Below the pieces are notes generated by a model that saw only the letters and a program-made list of their open reading frames with translations, was not told the origin of the DNA and searched no databases. Shown one piece after another: positions 1 through 11,131 of a stretch of 64,000 nucleotides of DNA; position 1 is the stretch's first letter; each line of letters opens with the position of its first letter. This DNA is from Varanus komodoensis (lineage: Eukaryota; Chordata; Lepidosauria; Squamata; Varanidae): positions 458,586 to 522,585 of the forward strand of contig NW_025336126.1 of assembly GCF_004798865.1 (NCBI RefSeq), in the 5' to 3' direction. A program made the translations under genes and the position numbers.

Positions 1-793
1 CAAACTACAACTCCCAGCATCCCTCAATCAGCACAGCCACTAACTTGGAGTTCAAAGGCATCAACAGGGCCACACATCCCCTCCATCTTGCATTAAGAAT
101 GATGTCATCTGATGCTCCTGGAAGCCACTTCAGTACTTCTATGCCAGTCTTCACCGATGTGGCACCTTTCTGATATATTGAAACTCCTGCGGCTGGCTGG
201 AACATGCTGGGATTTGTAACCTAACACATCCAGAGAGTTCCAGGTTGTGAAATGGGGCTCAAGATAGTCTGATATGACGCATATCTTCCTTTCCAATTCT
301 AAGGGGCAAAGTCTGACATTTCTGCCTGACAACCTTCAATGCCCTTCAGCACACAACAAAGCTTAAAGGAACATCATCCTGTTTGCTTGGATCGCAATGC
401 TCTCCATTGCACAGGCACCCAAAACTACTGGCACCCTGTACGTGAGAACAGGAAAGCCCTTAGGGTGAAAGGCATGCAGCTATCCTATGCGGTGCTCCCA
501 CAGACAGGCAAAGGGGGTCCGGGGTATCCACAGGCACAGGGATTTCTTTAAGTACTCTGGACCCCCACTTGCTCATGCCTGCACCCCGACGGGCAGACAC
601 CCCTTGACGGGCAAGTTAAAAAGCCTCCTGCCGCACAGCCAGTACAATCGACGCTGGCACCTAAGTGGATCAGGGTGCCTCAGCTTTATTTGGGGGGTAC
701 CCGAACCCCGCGTTTGGCCCACGCAACGTGCCCGCTTTCATCACTCCTCTTGAACCCTCTCCCCCAGGCCGCCCATAATGGGGGTTCACTCAC
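1..793 (-). other. Start of ARMC5 intron 1
   Basis: This is the sequence downstream of the ARMC5 exon 1 donor, on the minus strand. No second exon was recognised. It holds an ACTACAACTCCCAGCAT motif at 4-20 and an inverted relative (ATGCTGGGATTTGTA) at 204-218. These may be the ends of a small inverted-repeat element or ZNF143-type sites. The part from about 540 to 793 is increasingly GC-rich and belongs to the CpG-rich promoter block. Confidence 0.5.
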
Positions 794-1118
794 CAAGGAG
801 CGGGATGCCCCCAAGCTCGCGCACCTGGGTGCGGCTGCCCCCCTCGGTGCAGCAGTTCCCCAGGATGCTGAGGGCAAGGTCCAAGGTGCGCCGCGGCCGC
901 GGGGCGCCAGCCAGGACCCCCAGGAGGGGCGCCAGCCCCCCACGGGTCCTGAAACGGGCAATGCCCCCCGCCTCCTTGATGTGTTGGGTCCTGAGAGCCA
1001 GCAAGGCCCTGCCTAGCCCCGGCTCGGTCCCCTTCTGTAGTTGGGCCAGACAATAGCCCAGAGAGGCGGTGGGGGTGGTAACCCCACCCCCCGTACCCCT
1101 TAAAGCAGGCACCGCCAT
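794..1118 (-). CDS. ARMC5: ARMC5, first coding exon (partial gene)
   Basis: This is the N-terminal coding exon of armadillo repeat-containing protein 5. In mammals ARMC5 is a BTB/armadillo adaptor of a CUL3 ubiquitin ligase. Read on the minus strand, ATG at 1118 begins MAVPALRG and runs 108 codons plus one base to a good donor (TTG|GTGAGT, GT at 793-792). The stretch [17 protein letters not shown] and the later motif LGNCCTEGG match the conserved start of ARMC5 as I remember it. The acidic and alanine-rich insert of the human protein is shorter here. The start sits in a CAAGATGGCGG context, a common Kozak/YY1-type arrangement at housekeeping promoters. The remaining exons (armadillo array and BTB domain) would lie to the left, outside the window. 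Identification is by remembered family similarity. Confidence 0.88.
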
Positions 1119-1510
1119 CTTGGGGAGAAACCCCTGCCCAAGGGAAAGGGGGTGGAGGTTAATACATCAAAGCGGCACGGCCCGGGACACTGTGGGAATT
1201 GTAGTGCTTTCCCCATATAGACAAAACCGGAAAAGACTACAAATCCCGAGAGCCTCCCAGGTCTTCCTCCTAGCCGTAAAGGGAGTGATGTATGACGGTG
1301 GCTGTAGTGCCTTTTCCTCCCACTACTCATGAATCACAAGAAACGTCAAGAAAAAGGACATCAACTCCCATGGAGCCGTGCGCCACCAAATAGCAGACGT
1401 GTAAAACGTAGCATGATGGGAACTGAAAGAGCACGACTACAGATCCTGTAGGGGCCGCTGTCTGGGGAAGTTTTGGAAGGACTGCGCCACGGGATTTGTA
1501 GTTTCACCAC
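1119..1510 (-). promoter_or_regulatory. ARMC5 promoter with clustered ZNF143/SBS-like motifs
   Basis: Directly upstream of the ARMC5 start are three close matches to the ZNF143 (Staf/SBS) core ACTACAANTCCC. They lie at 1193-1205 (minus orientation, ACTACAATTCCCA), 1236-1248 (plus, ACTACAAATCCCG) and 1491-1502 (minus, ACTACAAATCCC). A weaker form is at 1436-1448. No TATA box is evident. Clustered motifs of this kind mark TATA-less, often bidirectional, CpG promoters. No partner gene on the plus strand was recognised. Confidence 0.6.
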
Positions 1511-3059
1511 TCTATTGTGCACGTCTGTACTGTTTTGTAATCAGACGTTTTCCTATTTTGTTAAGAAGAAAGACGCATAAGGATTGATACAACTTTGGGG
1601 TGATCCTTGTGAGCCTCAAGCAAACCATATATTTTAACGCTTGCCTCGGAGCACAGTAGATTTTACTCGTTAGATCAGGGTGTTGTGCTGATGAGGATTG
1701 CAACATCTATCTTCAGAATAAATGACAAAGTAACGTGCGCAACAGAGGGTTAAAATCAGTCCTTACAGTACAGAAGTACTGTATTTACCTAAAGGCAAAT
1801 CCTAGATACAGTTAGACGCTGTAGGGCTTCTTTCCGTCTAACCGTGCATAGGACGGTGCCTTACCTTTAGGGAGAGAGAAGAATCTGTGCAGTCCTGTGC
1901 AAGTTTACTTGGGAGTAAGCCTGACAGTATTGGTCTTTATTCGATGCCACAAGACTCTTCGTGGGGTTTGTGGCAACAGACTAACACAAATGCCTCCCTG
2001 AAATGTGTGGTGGGGTTTTACATGTCAGAGCTCTTTTACATAGAAACGGTTAAACCAGGTACAGCATATATAAACCCCCTCACCTGAGGGCTGCATGTGC
2101 CCTCAAGGCTTTCACTGCGATCCTGTGAGTGCCCAGCCTCCCCACGGTTGCCAATTTCCCCCATTGCACCATGATGATTGCCAGCCTTCTCTCCACCCAC
2201 TCTTGCGGTGACCCAGATTTCAAGCACACTTTACTTATCAAGCCACTCTTTCTTACCAGCAAGAAAAGGGCGTCACTGGGTGAGAAGATGCATGCATGCG
2301 TGGCCCTCAGACCCTGAGCCAGCTGCAAAGATAGCACCCCTGAGCCAAACCATTCCATTTGTATCATAAATGCTCATCTGAGAGGGAACAGCCAACCTTG
2401 CAGCTCTGCTCACAACGTGCCCTGCTGAGTCAGGGTGTGGATCCAGGACAGTGTCTCCTTGGCGGAGGACAACCCCCTTGCTGGGTCCATCCTAGGCTAC
2501 CTCCTAAAGAACTGGCCTCAGCTGGAGGCATCTTCACCTTGTTTGTGGAAGAGTTGAAGACACTTGAGTGGAGCTTGTAAACAGAGAGGTGATGACAATG
2601 TAAACTTTAGCAATGTTCAGCCACTAATCTCATGATGTGGATGATTACAAGGACCGTTGCAGTGGAGGGGAGAAATTCCCCAAGGAGAACAAGCAAGCAC
2701 ACGTTTTCTAAAAACAATCTGACCCACCAGGTCAACTTTATTGACTAGACAATCTGAACAAGTGTTGGCTAAACACAAAAGTTGAACAGAGCTGAGGGGC
2801 ACTCATGTTCACCCTTGCAGCCAGGTTCAGACAAACATGGAAGAAACAGATCTAGGAGGAGGAAGAGGCGGCAACAGCAGGTGTTCAAGACCACCCCAGA
2901 CACCCAAGAGAAGGAGATTGCGTGCCTTCCAGATGAGGCTGCCTCATTCAGAGAATAGTACTGGGGTTCACATATTGATGTCTTCCATTTGTAACTCTCT
3001 GTATTTTCCCATCAAGGTGGGATTTTTTTAAACCACAAAATGGACCGCTGGGGCTTCCC

Positions 3060-3660
3060 TTGAAGACAGTCTGGACTCTTCAAATGATCCAAAACAGGGC
3101 AGTGCAGTTGCTGATGAGGACCAGTTCTTAAGAACACAGCACACCGGTCCTCCATTGATTGAATTCTGGGGCGAATTCAAGGTTTTGACTAAGACATATA
3201 AAGCCCTAAACGGCTTGAGACCACACTATCTTAGGGAACTCCTTACTCCATGCATCCCTGTCCGTTGTTTGGAGGCCTTCCTACAGGTTCCTCTCCTTGG
3301 GGAGGGTAAAAGAGAAGCCGCAAGGAGGAGGGCCTTTTCCGTGGTGGCACCCCAATTATAGAACACCTTGTCATTGGAGATTTGTCAGGCACCTACTTTA
3401 CTGAGTTTTAGGCACCCGAAAAAGGCACACCTACAGCACTACTACAACTATTTATATGACAGCACTGGTTTTAATTTTAATTTCATTTATTAATATTATT
3501 AATTTATATTTTGTATGATTGTATATATTGTGTTTTATCTTGTTTGTTTATTATAATATTTTAACTGAATTATTTTATTAATGTTACTAGTGACATTTTT
3601 ATTGTAATGGCTGCCCAGAGAGCATAATACTAGTGGGCAGCTTTTATATAGACCAAATAA
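3060..3660 (+). mobile_element. L2-like LINE, 3' end
   Basis: Degenerate reverse-transcriptase C-terminus, best seen at 3155-3361 (TYKALNGLRPHYLREL, typical of L2/CR1-clade elements). It is followed by an AT-rich tail with the usual 'gctgcccagag...aataaataaat' ending. It is 5' truncated and old. A second copy of the same family lies at 24.24-24.54 kb. Confidence 0.7.
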
Positions 3661-4799
3661 ATAAATATCCAGTAAGGTGGGATGGGCAGAATAGCTATAC
3701 AAGGTCTTCTGACTGGTAGTGTAAGGAGACTATCCAGAAGTGCCTGTAATGTTTGCACAGGACTTCTGTGTGCACATAGGTAGGGCTGACCCAGGACTTG
3801 CTGCTGAGGTACATAATGTATCGTGTGTAGTGTATACCTGACACACAAAACACTAAAAACCTCTCTCCCCTGCCCCATCAGTAAATATTTAATAACATTA
3901 AATATTAATTTAATAAACATTTTCCAAACATTTAATAAATATTTGGAAAATGAGCCATTTATTTCCCTTTCATGAAACTCAAAGTAGCACCTTGAAGTGA
4001 CTTCCTCATTCTGCCTAATGTTCGGCTGGTCCCACACATACTCCAAACCACGTGTTTATTAATGGGGCTTGTGGTGAGAAAGGGGTGACCCAGTTTCCTC
4101 ATGCCTCTGCCCGCAGTGGCTCTCCACACGGGGACCGTGTGTCACAGGAAAGTGAGCAAAGCCAGGGGGCTCATTTTGATTTTTCTGCTTCAGGTACAGC
4201 ATCATTTGCTCCAGAACAGGTCAGACGTAGTTTCGGGAATATCAAACATGACTTCACATAACTTAGTTTAGTCAAATAAACTAATAAGCTAGGCTAAAGT
4301 CATTGTCAGTTCTGAGGGTCCCCTGAGAAACAAAGAAAAGCTGAAGCTGATCTTGGGCAAAGCTAGGTGGAAATGGAAGCTCAAGTCCAGCAGCAGCACT
4401 CAGCACCCTTGTGCAGCTACTGGGCCCTCCCCTCCCGCCCACCTACTCCGTTTGCCCAGGGACAATGAGGGGCATTGTGACACCCCTGCTACATCCCAGA
4501 GACTGGCACTGTGTTGTGGCATTGAAAAGACATTAAAGAGCTTGCAGGCTCACCCTCGTACTTGGTGCCAGCTTTGCAGTTATTGCAGGTAACCTTTCTC
4601 TGTTGTCCCCACCCCTCCACCCTGATGTGCTAGCTTTCTATATGCAGGTACTTAGGAGGAGGAGAATGTGGGGAGCATCCAAAAAGGACGTACCAGATGG
4701 TTCAGGGCATACGATAACTTCATTCTGCTCCTGAGTGTAGTTCAGTCACTGTCTATATTTCATTTATTTTAATGGGACCTCTTCTCCTTCCAAGGAGGG

Positions 4800-4890
4800 G
4801 TATAGAAGGAGCTATCTCATACTCACAGTGGCCCTATGGGGTAGACTGGGCTAAGAAACAGTTGCCCGAGGCCACACAGTGAGTTTCCTG
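4800..4890 (-). mobile_element. tRNA-derived SINE remnant (antisense)
   Basis: The sequence 'cccgaggccacacagtgag' and its flank match the reverse complement of the body of a common squamate tRNA-derived SINE. Better copies in this window are at 6.5, 36.6, 42.2 and 44.0 kb. Fragment only. Confidence 0.4.
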
Positions 4891-6479
4891 AAGGAGCACC
4901 ACTTTCAGGAGTCTCCCTCACTTCCACTCCAGGGCTCCAGCCATGGTATCACTTTCATTTTCCCTACCAATGAGAAAAAGAGGGTGAGATCTGAAGGGGA
5001 AGTCCAAATGCCTGGGAGTGGAGGGTTATCTGATATAAACCGGAGCCTTTGGTGGTTTGAAAGGAACTTTGCCAAAACAAGTCTATTTGGAGGGGGAAAT
5101 GGAAGGAGAAGCTTCTCCTAGGCCCCTCTAATGTCTGCTGTCATCATGAGGCTGTAATACCCACTGGCTCAAAACACAGAAGTCCCAAATGTCAAACTCA
5201 ACATGTCACATTCCTTCCTTTCGGCTTTTTAGGGTGAGGTACCCCAATAATAGAAAAGGAGGACACTCATGAACCATTGGGATGTCTCCTGAACAGCTTC
5301 ACGGGCAATCATGGTCCATACCCCAGTTTGGAGGGCAGGAAGGCTTTGGAGAGCAGGTCAACTAATGCTTGGTCATTCTGAGCACAAGTCTTATCTTGTG
5401 ATTCATGCAAATTGCTGCTACCTGTATTTGTTTCTTCATCAGATGAAACTCTGGCCTGCCAGGCAGGATGATGCAAGTGATTGTGCAGAATACAAAGCAA
5501 CTGTATCCAGGCTTGAGGCTCTTTGGTTGACTCATAACAACAAAGAAAGAAAGAAAACAGAGCTAGGTTGAGTTACACAGGAAAACCCCTTGGTTCCTCA
5601 ATTCCTTTTTGGGATTTCTTCCGAATTCTGAACAGTCAACAAGATAGGGTTTCTCCTTGCCCGCTTTGTGGATGCCGTTTCCATGGAATCCCATATCTCC
5701 CAACATCACCCACCTCAGCTGGGTTCATTGGCCACGTAGCTCCTTCTCTCCTGGACTGCCTCACTCAGTCCTCAGTCAACATGACATTTACTTAATTTTA
5801 TGAGGAATTTGTGCTTGAGTTTACTTATTTCCTATTTCCTTCTCCCTTACACCTTTTGCATTATGTCTAGAAGACTGCAATTCTGTGCGTTGGGAATGTG
5901 TTTTTAAAAAACTTTGTACAGCACCTAGAGAAATGTAGCATATTATTATTGATTTCATGGGGTAGATGATGGGTGAACATACACGACAGATGAGCAGACG
6001 CCATGATTAAGTGTGACCTGTATAATCTGATTCACTCACTTCTCCCTAGCCCTGAGTGTAGGGACTGGATTGTACTTGTGACAGATCCCATCAGATTATT
6101 TATTTTCACCCAATCCTCATGACAAACCCAGACCGATGATTTTACTACTTAGGATGGCTAACTAACCCACACACACCTCAGCTGTAATGACCTCATTCAA
6201 GTCCATTCCCACTTCCTTCCTGCCATGAATAAACCTCACTTCCCCTTCCAAAGAGTCCTAGTTCTGGTCTTGAGTACTGCACTCGCCCACAAATATGCCC
6301 CTCATCAGCGTTTATATTTCAAGGAACACAGAAGTTGTCCTAATGGGGCACCAACCCACACAGCCATGCTAAAAATTCATTATTAGTCATCATCATCACA
6401 CTTACTTACCTCTTCTGTTTCCTCTTCCAAGGAACCCATAGTAGCTCCTTCTCCTTTCCTCTTGAGTTTATCCTCATAA

Positions 6480-6612
6480 CAGCCCTGTGAGGTAGGTGAG
6501 GTTCAGTGATTAGCCTAAAGTTTTCCAGTGAGCTACATGGCCAAGTGGGGATTAGAACCCGGATCTCTCACGTCCCAGACCAACATTCTATCCACGACAC
6601 CACACCAGCTCC
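6480..6612 (-). mobile_element. tRNA-derived SINE (antisense)
   Basis: On the minus strand the head reads as a tRNA-like promoter: 'ggtgtcgtggatagaatg' resembles an A box and 'gggttctaatcccc' resembles a B box. The body then has the 'actgg..aac...cctacctcacaggg' stretch. This is typical of Pol III SINEs widespread in squamates. The family name is not assigned. Confidence 0.6.
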
Positions 6613-6639
6613 TCTCTTCCAGGCACTTTTTCACATAAG

Positions 6640-7390
6640 TGCAAGGTCTTGCACTTGGGGCATAGGAATGGGTATCATAAGTGCAGACAAGGGGACAAGT
6701 GGCTGGAGAGCAGCACTTGTGAAAGGGATCTCAGGGTACGCTCGACTGCAGGCTAAACATGAGTCAGTTGTGTGACGCGGTGGTCAAGAGAGCAAATGCC
6801 ACCCTTGGTTGCATAGCCAGAAGCGTGGCTTCTAGATCAAGAGAGGTATTACTGCCACTCTACACGACTCTGGTTCACCTGCAACTGGAGTATTGTGTTC
6901 AATTCTGGGCTCCACATTACAAGAAGGATATAGCCAGGTTGGAATCAGTGCAGCACAGGGCCACAAGGATGGTGGCTGGAAAGCAGGGAAAGCTGTATGA
7001 GGTGAGACTGAGGGAGCTGGGTCTTTTCAGCCTGGAAAAGAGGCAATTCTGAGGGGATCTGTTGGAGACATATAGGTACGTGAGGGGGTGTCATGCAGAG
7101 TTGGGTAGAGTCCTATTTTCCCCTGTGGAGGAGGGCAGGATGCGTTCCAATGGAGCAACGCTCGGGGAACCAAGGTTCAGTTTGGATACCAGGAAGTACT
7201 TCCTGACAGTTAGGACCCCAAGGATATGGAAAGGGCTTCCACGGGAGGTGGTTGAAGCCCCATCGGTGAGGGTGTTCAAGGATAGGCCAAACTTGCACAT
7301 GGTAGGCATATCATGAGTGGAACTGACTGGAGTCAGGGGTCAGACTAGATGGCTGGGGAGACCCTTCTGACTCGCTCTGTTTCTCTGTTG
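6640..7390 (+). mobile_element. CR1 LINE, 3' part
   Basis: Adjacent frames at 6759-7052 and 7062-7316 encode the CR1 reverse-transcriptase C-terminus: LLPLYTTLVHLQLEYCVQFW, then RLRELGLFSLEKRQF, then a stop and RKYFLTV. The reading frame is broken. The end matches the CR1 style 'gaccctTCTGACTCGCTCTG'. It is 5' truncated and moderately old. Confidence 0.85.
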
Positions 7391-8353
7391 TCATATCAGT
7401 CCTTTGCTCATTCTTGAACTGGAACCTACCATCACTCAACCATCAACCTCCTTTTCTACCCACCAGGTCAAAGTGGGAACAGAATCCAGGAGACCTTTCT
7501 GCTCTGACTCACACTTTCCCCACTTACCAGTTGTATTCCGAGCTCAGAACCATCCCTAAATAAGCAGAGACATGTGGAAAATGAGGTGGGGGGGCTATCA
7601 GACGTGGGTCAAAGCTGTCCCTGCCCCAACCAGTTCTCCTGAAACTGACAATAAGAAAGAGATTTATAATGATGACAAAGCCATGACTTGCAAACACACT
7701 GTGAATGTGGGTGTCCAGCTAAATAAGTACATGTTCAGTCCTACATCAAACATTTGTCTGATCACAAAATGTTCATATTTGTTTTATGGACGGGTGAGAA
7801 GATACAGGACTCCGAGGCTTTGTTCCCCTAGTGCTTGGAATTGGGAGGGGAGGTGAAAGGGAAATCAGTGTTCTCCTGGGTTCTGATAGTAGGGTTATCA
7901 CTTTGTCTTTTGGCAGGCAGAAACTGAGCACTAAAATGTTGGCTGGCATGGAGATGCAGTGATGGAGGGAATGTTTGCCCAGTGAATTTCTGCTTGCCCA
8001 GCTGCTCAGGAGCCCTGCCAAGGGTAGGGATTGCAATTCTAGCTTTGTCAGTGGATTTACGTAGAACAGGTGCCCGTGAACATCAAGGAGCCCAGACACC
8101 TTCCTGGCATCCAACAAGCTTCCCTACCTCTCCCAGCTTTTTAAAATGCATTCATCTCCTTAATGGCAGCTGGGATTGCTGTGAAACAGATTTCTCTTGC
8201 TTCCAAAAACTGTGGATGCAAAGAATAGCATGGTGTGCTGTTCGTAGTCTTTGGGGCGAGTTAATTGTCCTTTGCTGCACCTCCTGCAGCAGACATCTGC
8301 CCAGAGCAGTTTCTGAAGGATTCTTTCCTATGCGTGTTTAGAAGGAAAAAAAG

Positions 8354-8382
8354 ACTACAACTCCCAGCATGCTGGGAATTCC
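8354..8382. promoter_or_regulatory. SBS/ZNF143-like palindromic motif
   Basis: ACTACAACTCCCAGCATGC at 8354-8372 is almost exactly the textbook ZNF143 site. It continues into 'tgggaattcc', giving a palindrome centred on CAGCATGCTG. It could be a real site or part of a palindromic MITE, since MITEs in this genome carry ACTACAACTCCCA. Confidence 0.45.
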
Positions 8383-9959
8383 AAGAGATCTTTCCATGTA
8401 AGAGTGTGTGCCAGTCCAGGTTGGTCAGGGAATTGATATTCTAAGAATTTAATTCCCACTTTTGTAAAGAGAGAGGGGCTATGCAGGTTTAGGGTTGCCT
8501 ATGGCCTTTATGGGCTTCTCCCTCTGTTACTTCCATACCAACTTTATCTGCGGACATTAGTAGAAAATGCTGCTTATTGGCATGTTGAAAAAAAGCTTTC
8601 TCCTGCTGTTTTTGTAGACCACGTCTGTTAAAAACACAACAGCAGGCCATTTTCCCTGGTCAGTTGGCAACCCAGCATGGGGTAGCAGTCAGGATTACGA
8701 TTGGGTGCTCAGGAAGAAAAGTGGAAGTTTCAGGTTCACAGCACAGGAGGGGCGAAGCTGTACTACTGGAGCAGGGAACTGTGTTGTCAGGACCAGAGAA
8801 ATATTCCCCACCCTTGGGTTTCTTTGCAGGGCTCCTGTGTTTTAAGGAGCTGTGCAGCCAGTGGGAAAACCTTCCCTGTCACTGGGAATGCCTGTCGGGA
8901 AAAGCTTCATTTGTTTAATTTCTGCTTGCTCATCACCCTCAAAGAGGCAGAGGAGCAGTGCCAGAGGAAAAAGTCAACAGGCAGGAAGGGGCCTGAGCTT
9001 GTGAAGTACAGATCATGAAGATGCATCAGGGGAGGGATTTAAATGATGCATGCATCTTTCATCCTCTGAAAGGTAATGAAGCAACATGTGGGAGTCAGGA
9101 CCTTACATCTCAGAAGGGAGTGGCAATGAGTAGTTAAATCATGCCTTTTTTTCTGAAAAAGTTGCCTGAAAGAAATACGGACGTGTTCTTCCTCATGTTG
9201 AAAGCCTGGATCCTGCTAAGAGTCATTTCCTAATTGTGTAACATAATTCACTCGCTCATATCCCAGTACAAACTCCCTGTTGTCGCTAGGGCTTCATGCA
9301 GGACCTAAGCCTCTGGATTTGTCTGAGGTCTGACTCTTAACCCTTATATTTCTGCCCTCTTGTGCCCTCCTCTCCTTCGCTGTAATCTACCCTCCCTTTC
9401 TCAGTAATTCCACCCGCCCCACTAACAGACTGGGTGGTGACCTTAATGAATATATAGATAGAAAGAAGGCATGATGCTTTCTCCACATCACTGGTGTCAC
9501 CTTCTCCAGCAGGACAGAGAGAGACACACACGCTTGACAGGTGAGCAAGCCTTCCTGAGGCCAGGTGATTAAATGTGGGGGTCTTACTGGCAGAGCTGGA
9601 GGGGATACCTGTTATCTCAAGGGGACATCAACCAGCACTTACGTTAGGAAGAAGTTGGCTGGGAGATAGAGGGTGGAATTCAGAAAGGTTGGTTTATTTA
9701 TTCTGCTTTTATCATTAATTTCTGATAACCCCTCTGACAGAGAAACACAGTGTCACAGTTACAAATGCAGATGTAGGAATTGTGCTACAGCTATTTTAAC
9801 AATAAAAGAAGCACACTTCTCAAAAGGTTTCTCAAGTTTCACCTTCTTTTCCCAGTGGCAGCCACAAGCAGAGCCAGGAGATGGTCTTCTTTGTCGTTGT
9901 CTAGTGCTGAGAGATTCAGTGCCACTGAACGTGGAGGCTGTATTCAGTTATCATTGCAG

Positions 9960-10040
9960 CAGATCATTTGGTCCTAAAGCCATCAACACTTGTGGCCATC
10001 ACCAAATCTTGTAGCAGTGAATTCCACAAGTTGTTGCTGC
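9960..10040 (-). mobile_element. CR1 LINE scrap (antisense)
   Basis: The stretch 'ggccatcaccaaatcttgta' and its flank match the antisense CR1 segment also seen at 16.35-17.06 kb. Short and decayed. Confidence 0.5.
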
Positions 10041-10865
10041 TAATTTCTCATGTTCTAACACTGGCATTTTAAACCGTACATCTGGTTACTATCTTATATA
10101 AAAGTCATCATGCTTATTCTGGATAGGAATAGGTGCGACAGCTGCATGTAGGTTGCCAGATGTGACAATTGCATATGCGCCTTTTCGGCTGGACAGGTGA
10201 CCCTGCAGTGATGCTGGCACCTCTCACAGCCCCGCTACTTGCAAACATGTGGGAGAGGGAAGTTGTGTGTGAATATTTACATGTTATGGTCTCCATGCAG
10301 CTTTCTCCTCAGCAGGAAAATTAGAACATCTAGAGCGTTCCTCGCTTCCCATTTGCACCATATCAGTGGTGGAGCCAGTGGGAGGCTCTTTTTCAGCATA
10401 CCCATTTTTCAGATAAGGAACACACAAAGTTGCTGCTGGCAACTTTCCCACAGCTGCGAGCGGGTAACTTTAGACCCAGGCCTTAATTATTCACTTACTT
10501 CAAAAGGTGGCAAGCCAGTCCTGCTGCAACCGAGGGCCCTCCTGCTCGCTCAGCTGAACAGCACCCCAGCCATGTGCCCCAAAGTCCAGCATGATGGCAG
10601 CACCAGCTGCGAGACACCTTTCCCCACCACCTCTGCTCCAAGGCTTGCTCAGGTTTAAGCCTCTTCTGCAAGTCGTAGCAAAACATGTCTGTCTGGGCTG
10701 ACCGTGGCATCTAGAATTAAGCTTTGGAGCATGAGATGTTGAGCATGTGTTTCATTTTATTTCACTTTGCTGTTTTGTGCCACCCCCTATGTCCCACATG
10801 AACCCACACTGCTGGCACCACCTACCTGCTGGAGAGCCAAGAAGTTCAAGTGACAGCAGACTAAT

Positions 10866-11008
10866 AGGAAGGGAAGGGAAGGGAAGGGAAGGGAAGGGAA
10901 GGGAAGGGAAGGGAAGGGAAGGGAAGGGAAGGGAAAGGAAAGGAAAGGAAAGGGAAGGGAAGGGAAGGAAAGGAAAGGAAAGGAAAGGAAAGGAAAGGAA
11001 AGGAAGAA
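10866..11008 (+). repeat. (GGGAA)n / (GGAAA)n purine tract
   Basis: About 140 bp of pure purine made of GGGAA pentamers that shift to GGAAA. It ends some 110 bp before the first coding exon of carbonic anhydrase gene 1, so it lies in the presumed 5' UTR intron. Long open frames across it come from the repeat, not from coding. Confidence 0.95.
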
Positions 11009-11104
11009 ACATTTTTAGATCTCATTGTTACCAGACTGCTAAAATAGACTTAAAGGTTTGTCCCCTTTAATCTGTTAGTCCTCCTTTAATTGATTTCCCT
11101 CCCT

Positions 11105-11131
11105 CCTTCTCCATAGCTGGCACAGCATACA
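11105..11131 (+). promoter_or_regulatory. Acceptor and short 5' UTR before CA gene 1 ATG
   Basis: A strong pyrimidine tract ending in CCATAG (AG 11115-11116) lies 15 nt before the start codon. The start exon is therefore probably exon 2 of the transcript. CA gene 2 has the same arrangement. Confidence 0.6.

Larger units (their letters stand above)
1511..11116. other. Intergenic region between ARMC5 and carbonic anhydrase gene 1
   Basis: No coding exon was recognised in this 9.6 kb. It contains an L2-like LINE 3' end (about 3.06-3.66 kb), antisense tRNA-SINE remnants (4.8 and 6.5 kb), a CR1 LINE 3' end (6.64-7.39 kb), an SBS-like palindrome (8,354-8,382), an antisense CR1 scrap (9.96 kb) and a 140-bp purine tract (10.87-11.01 kb). 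A strong acceptor at 11,116 implies that a non-coding first exon and the promoter of the carbonic anhydrase gene lie somewhere here. I could not place them. The rest shows nothing distinctive. Confidence 0.5.

Noticed and set aside
1120-1332. Divergent plus-strand gene at the ARMC5 promoter
   Set aside because: The short frames there show no protein similarity. A non-coding divergent transcript remains possible but is not shown by the sequence.
10747-11070. Open frames with Gly-Lys-Glu and Phe-Pro-Leu repeats
   Set aside because: Direct translation of the (GGGAA)n microsatellite.
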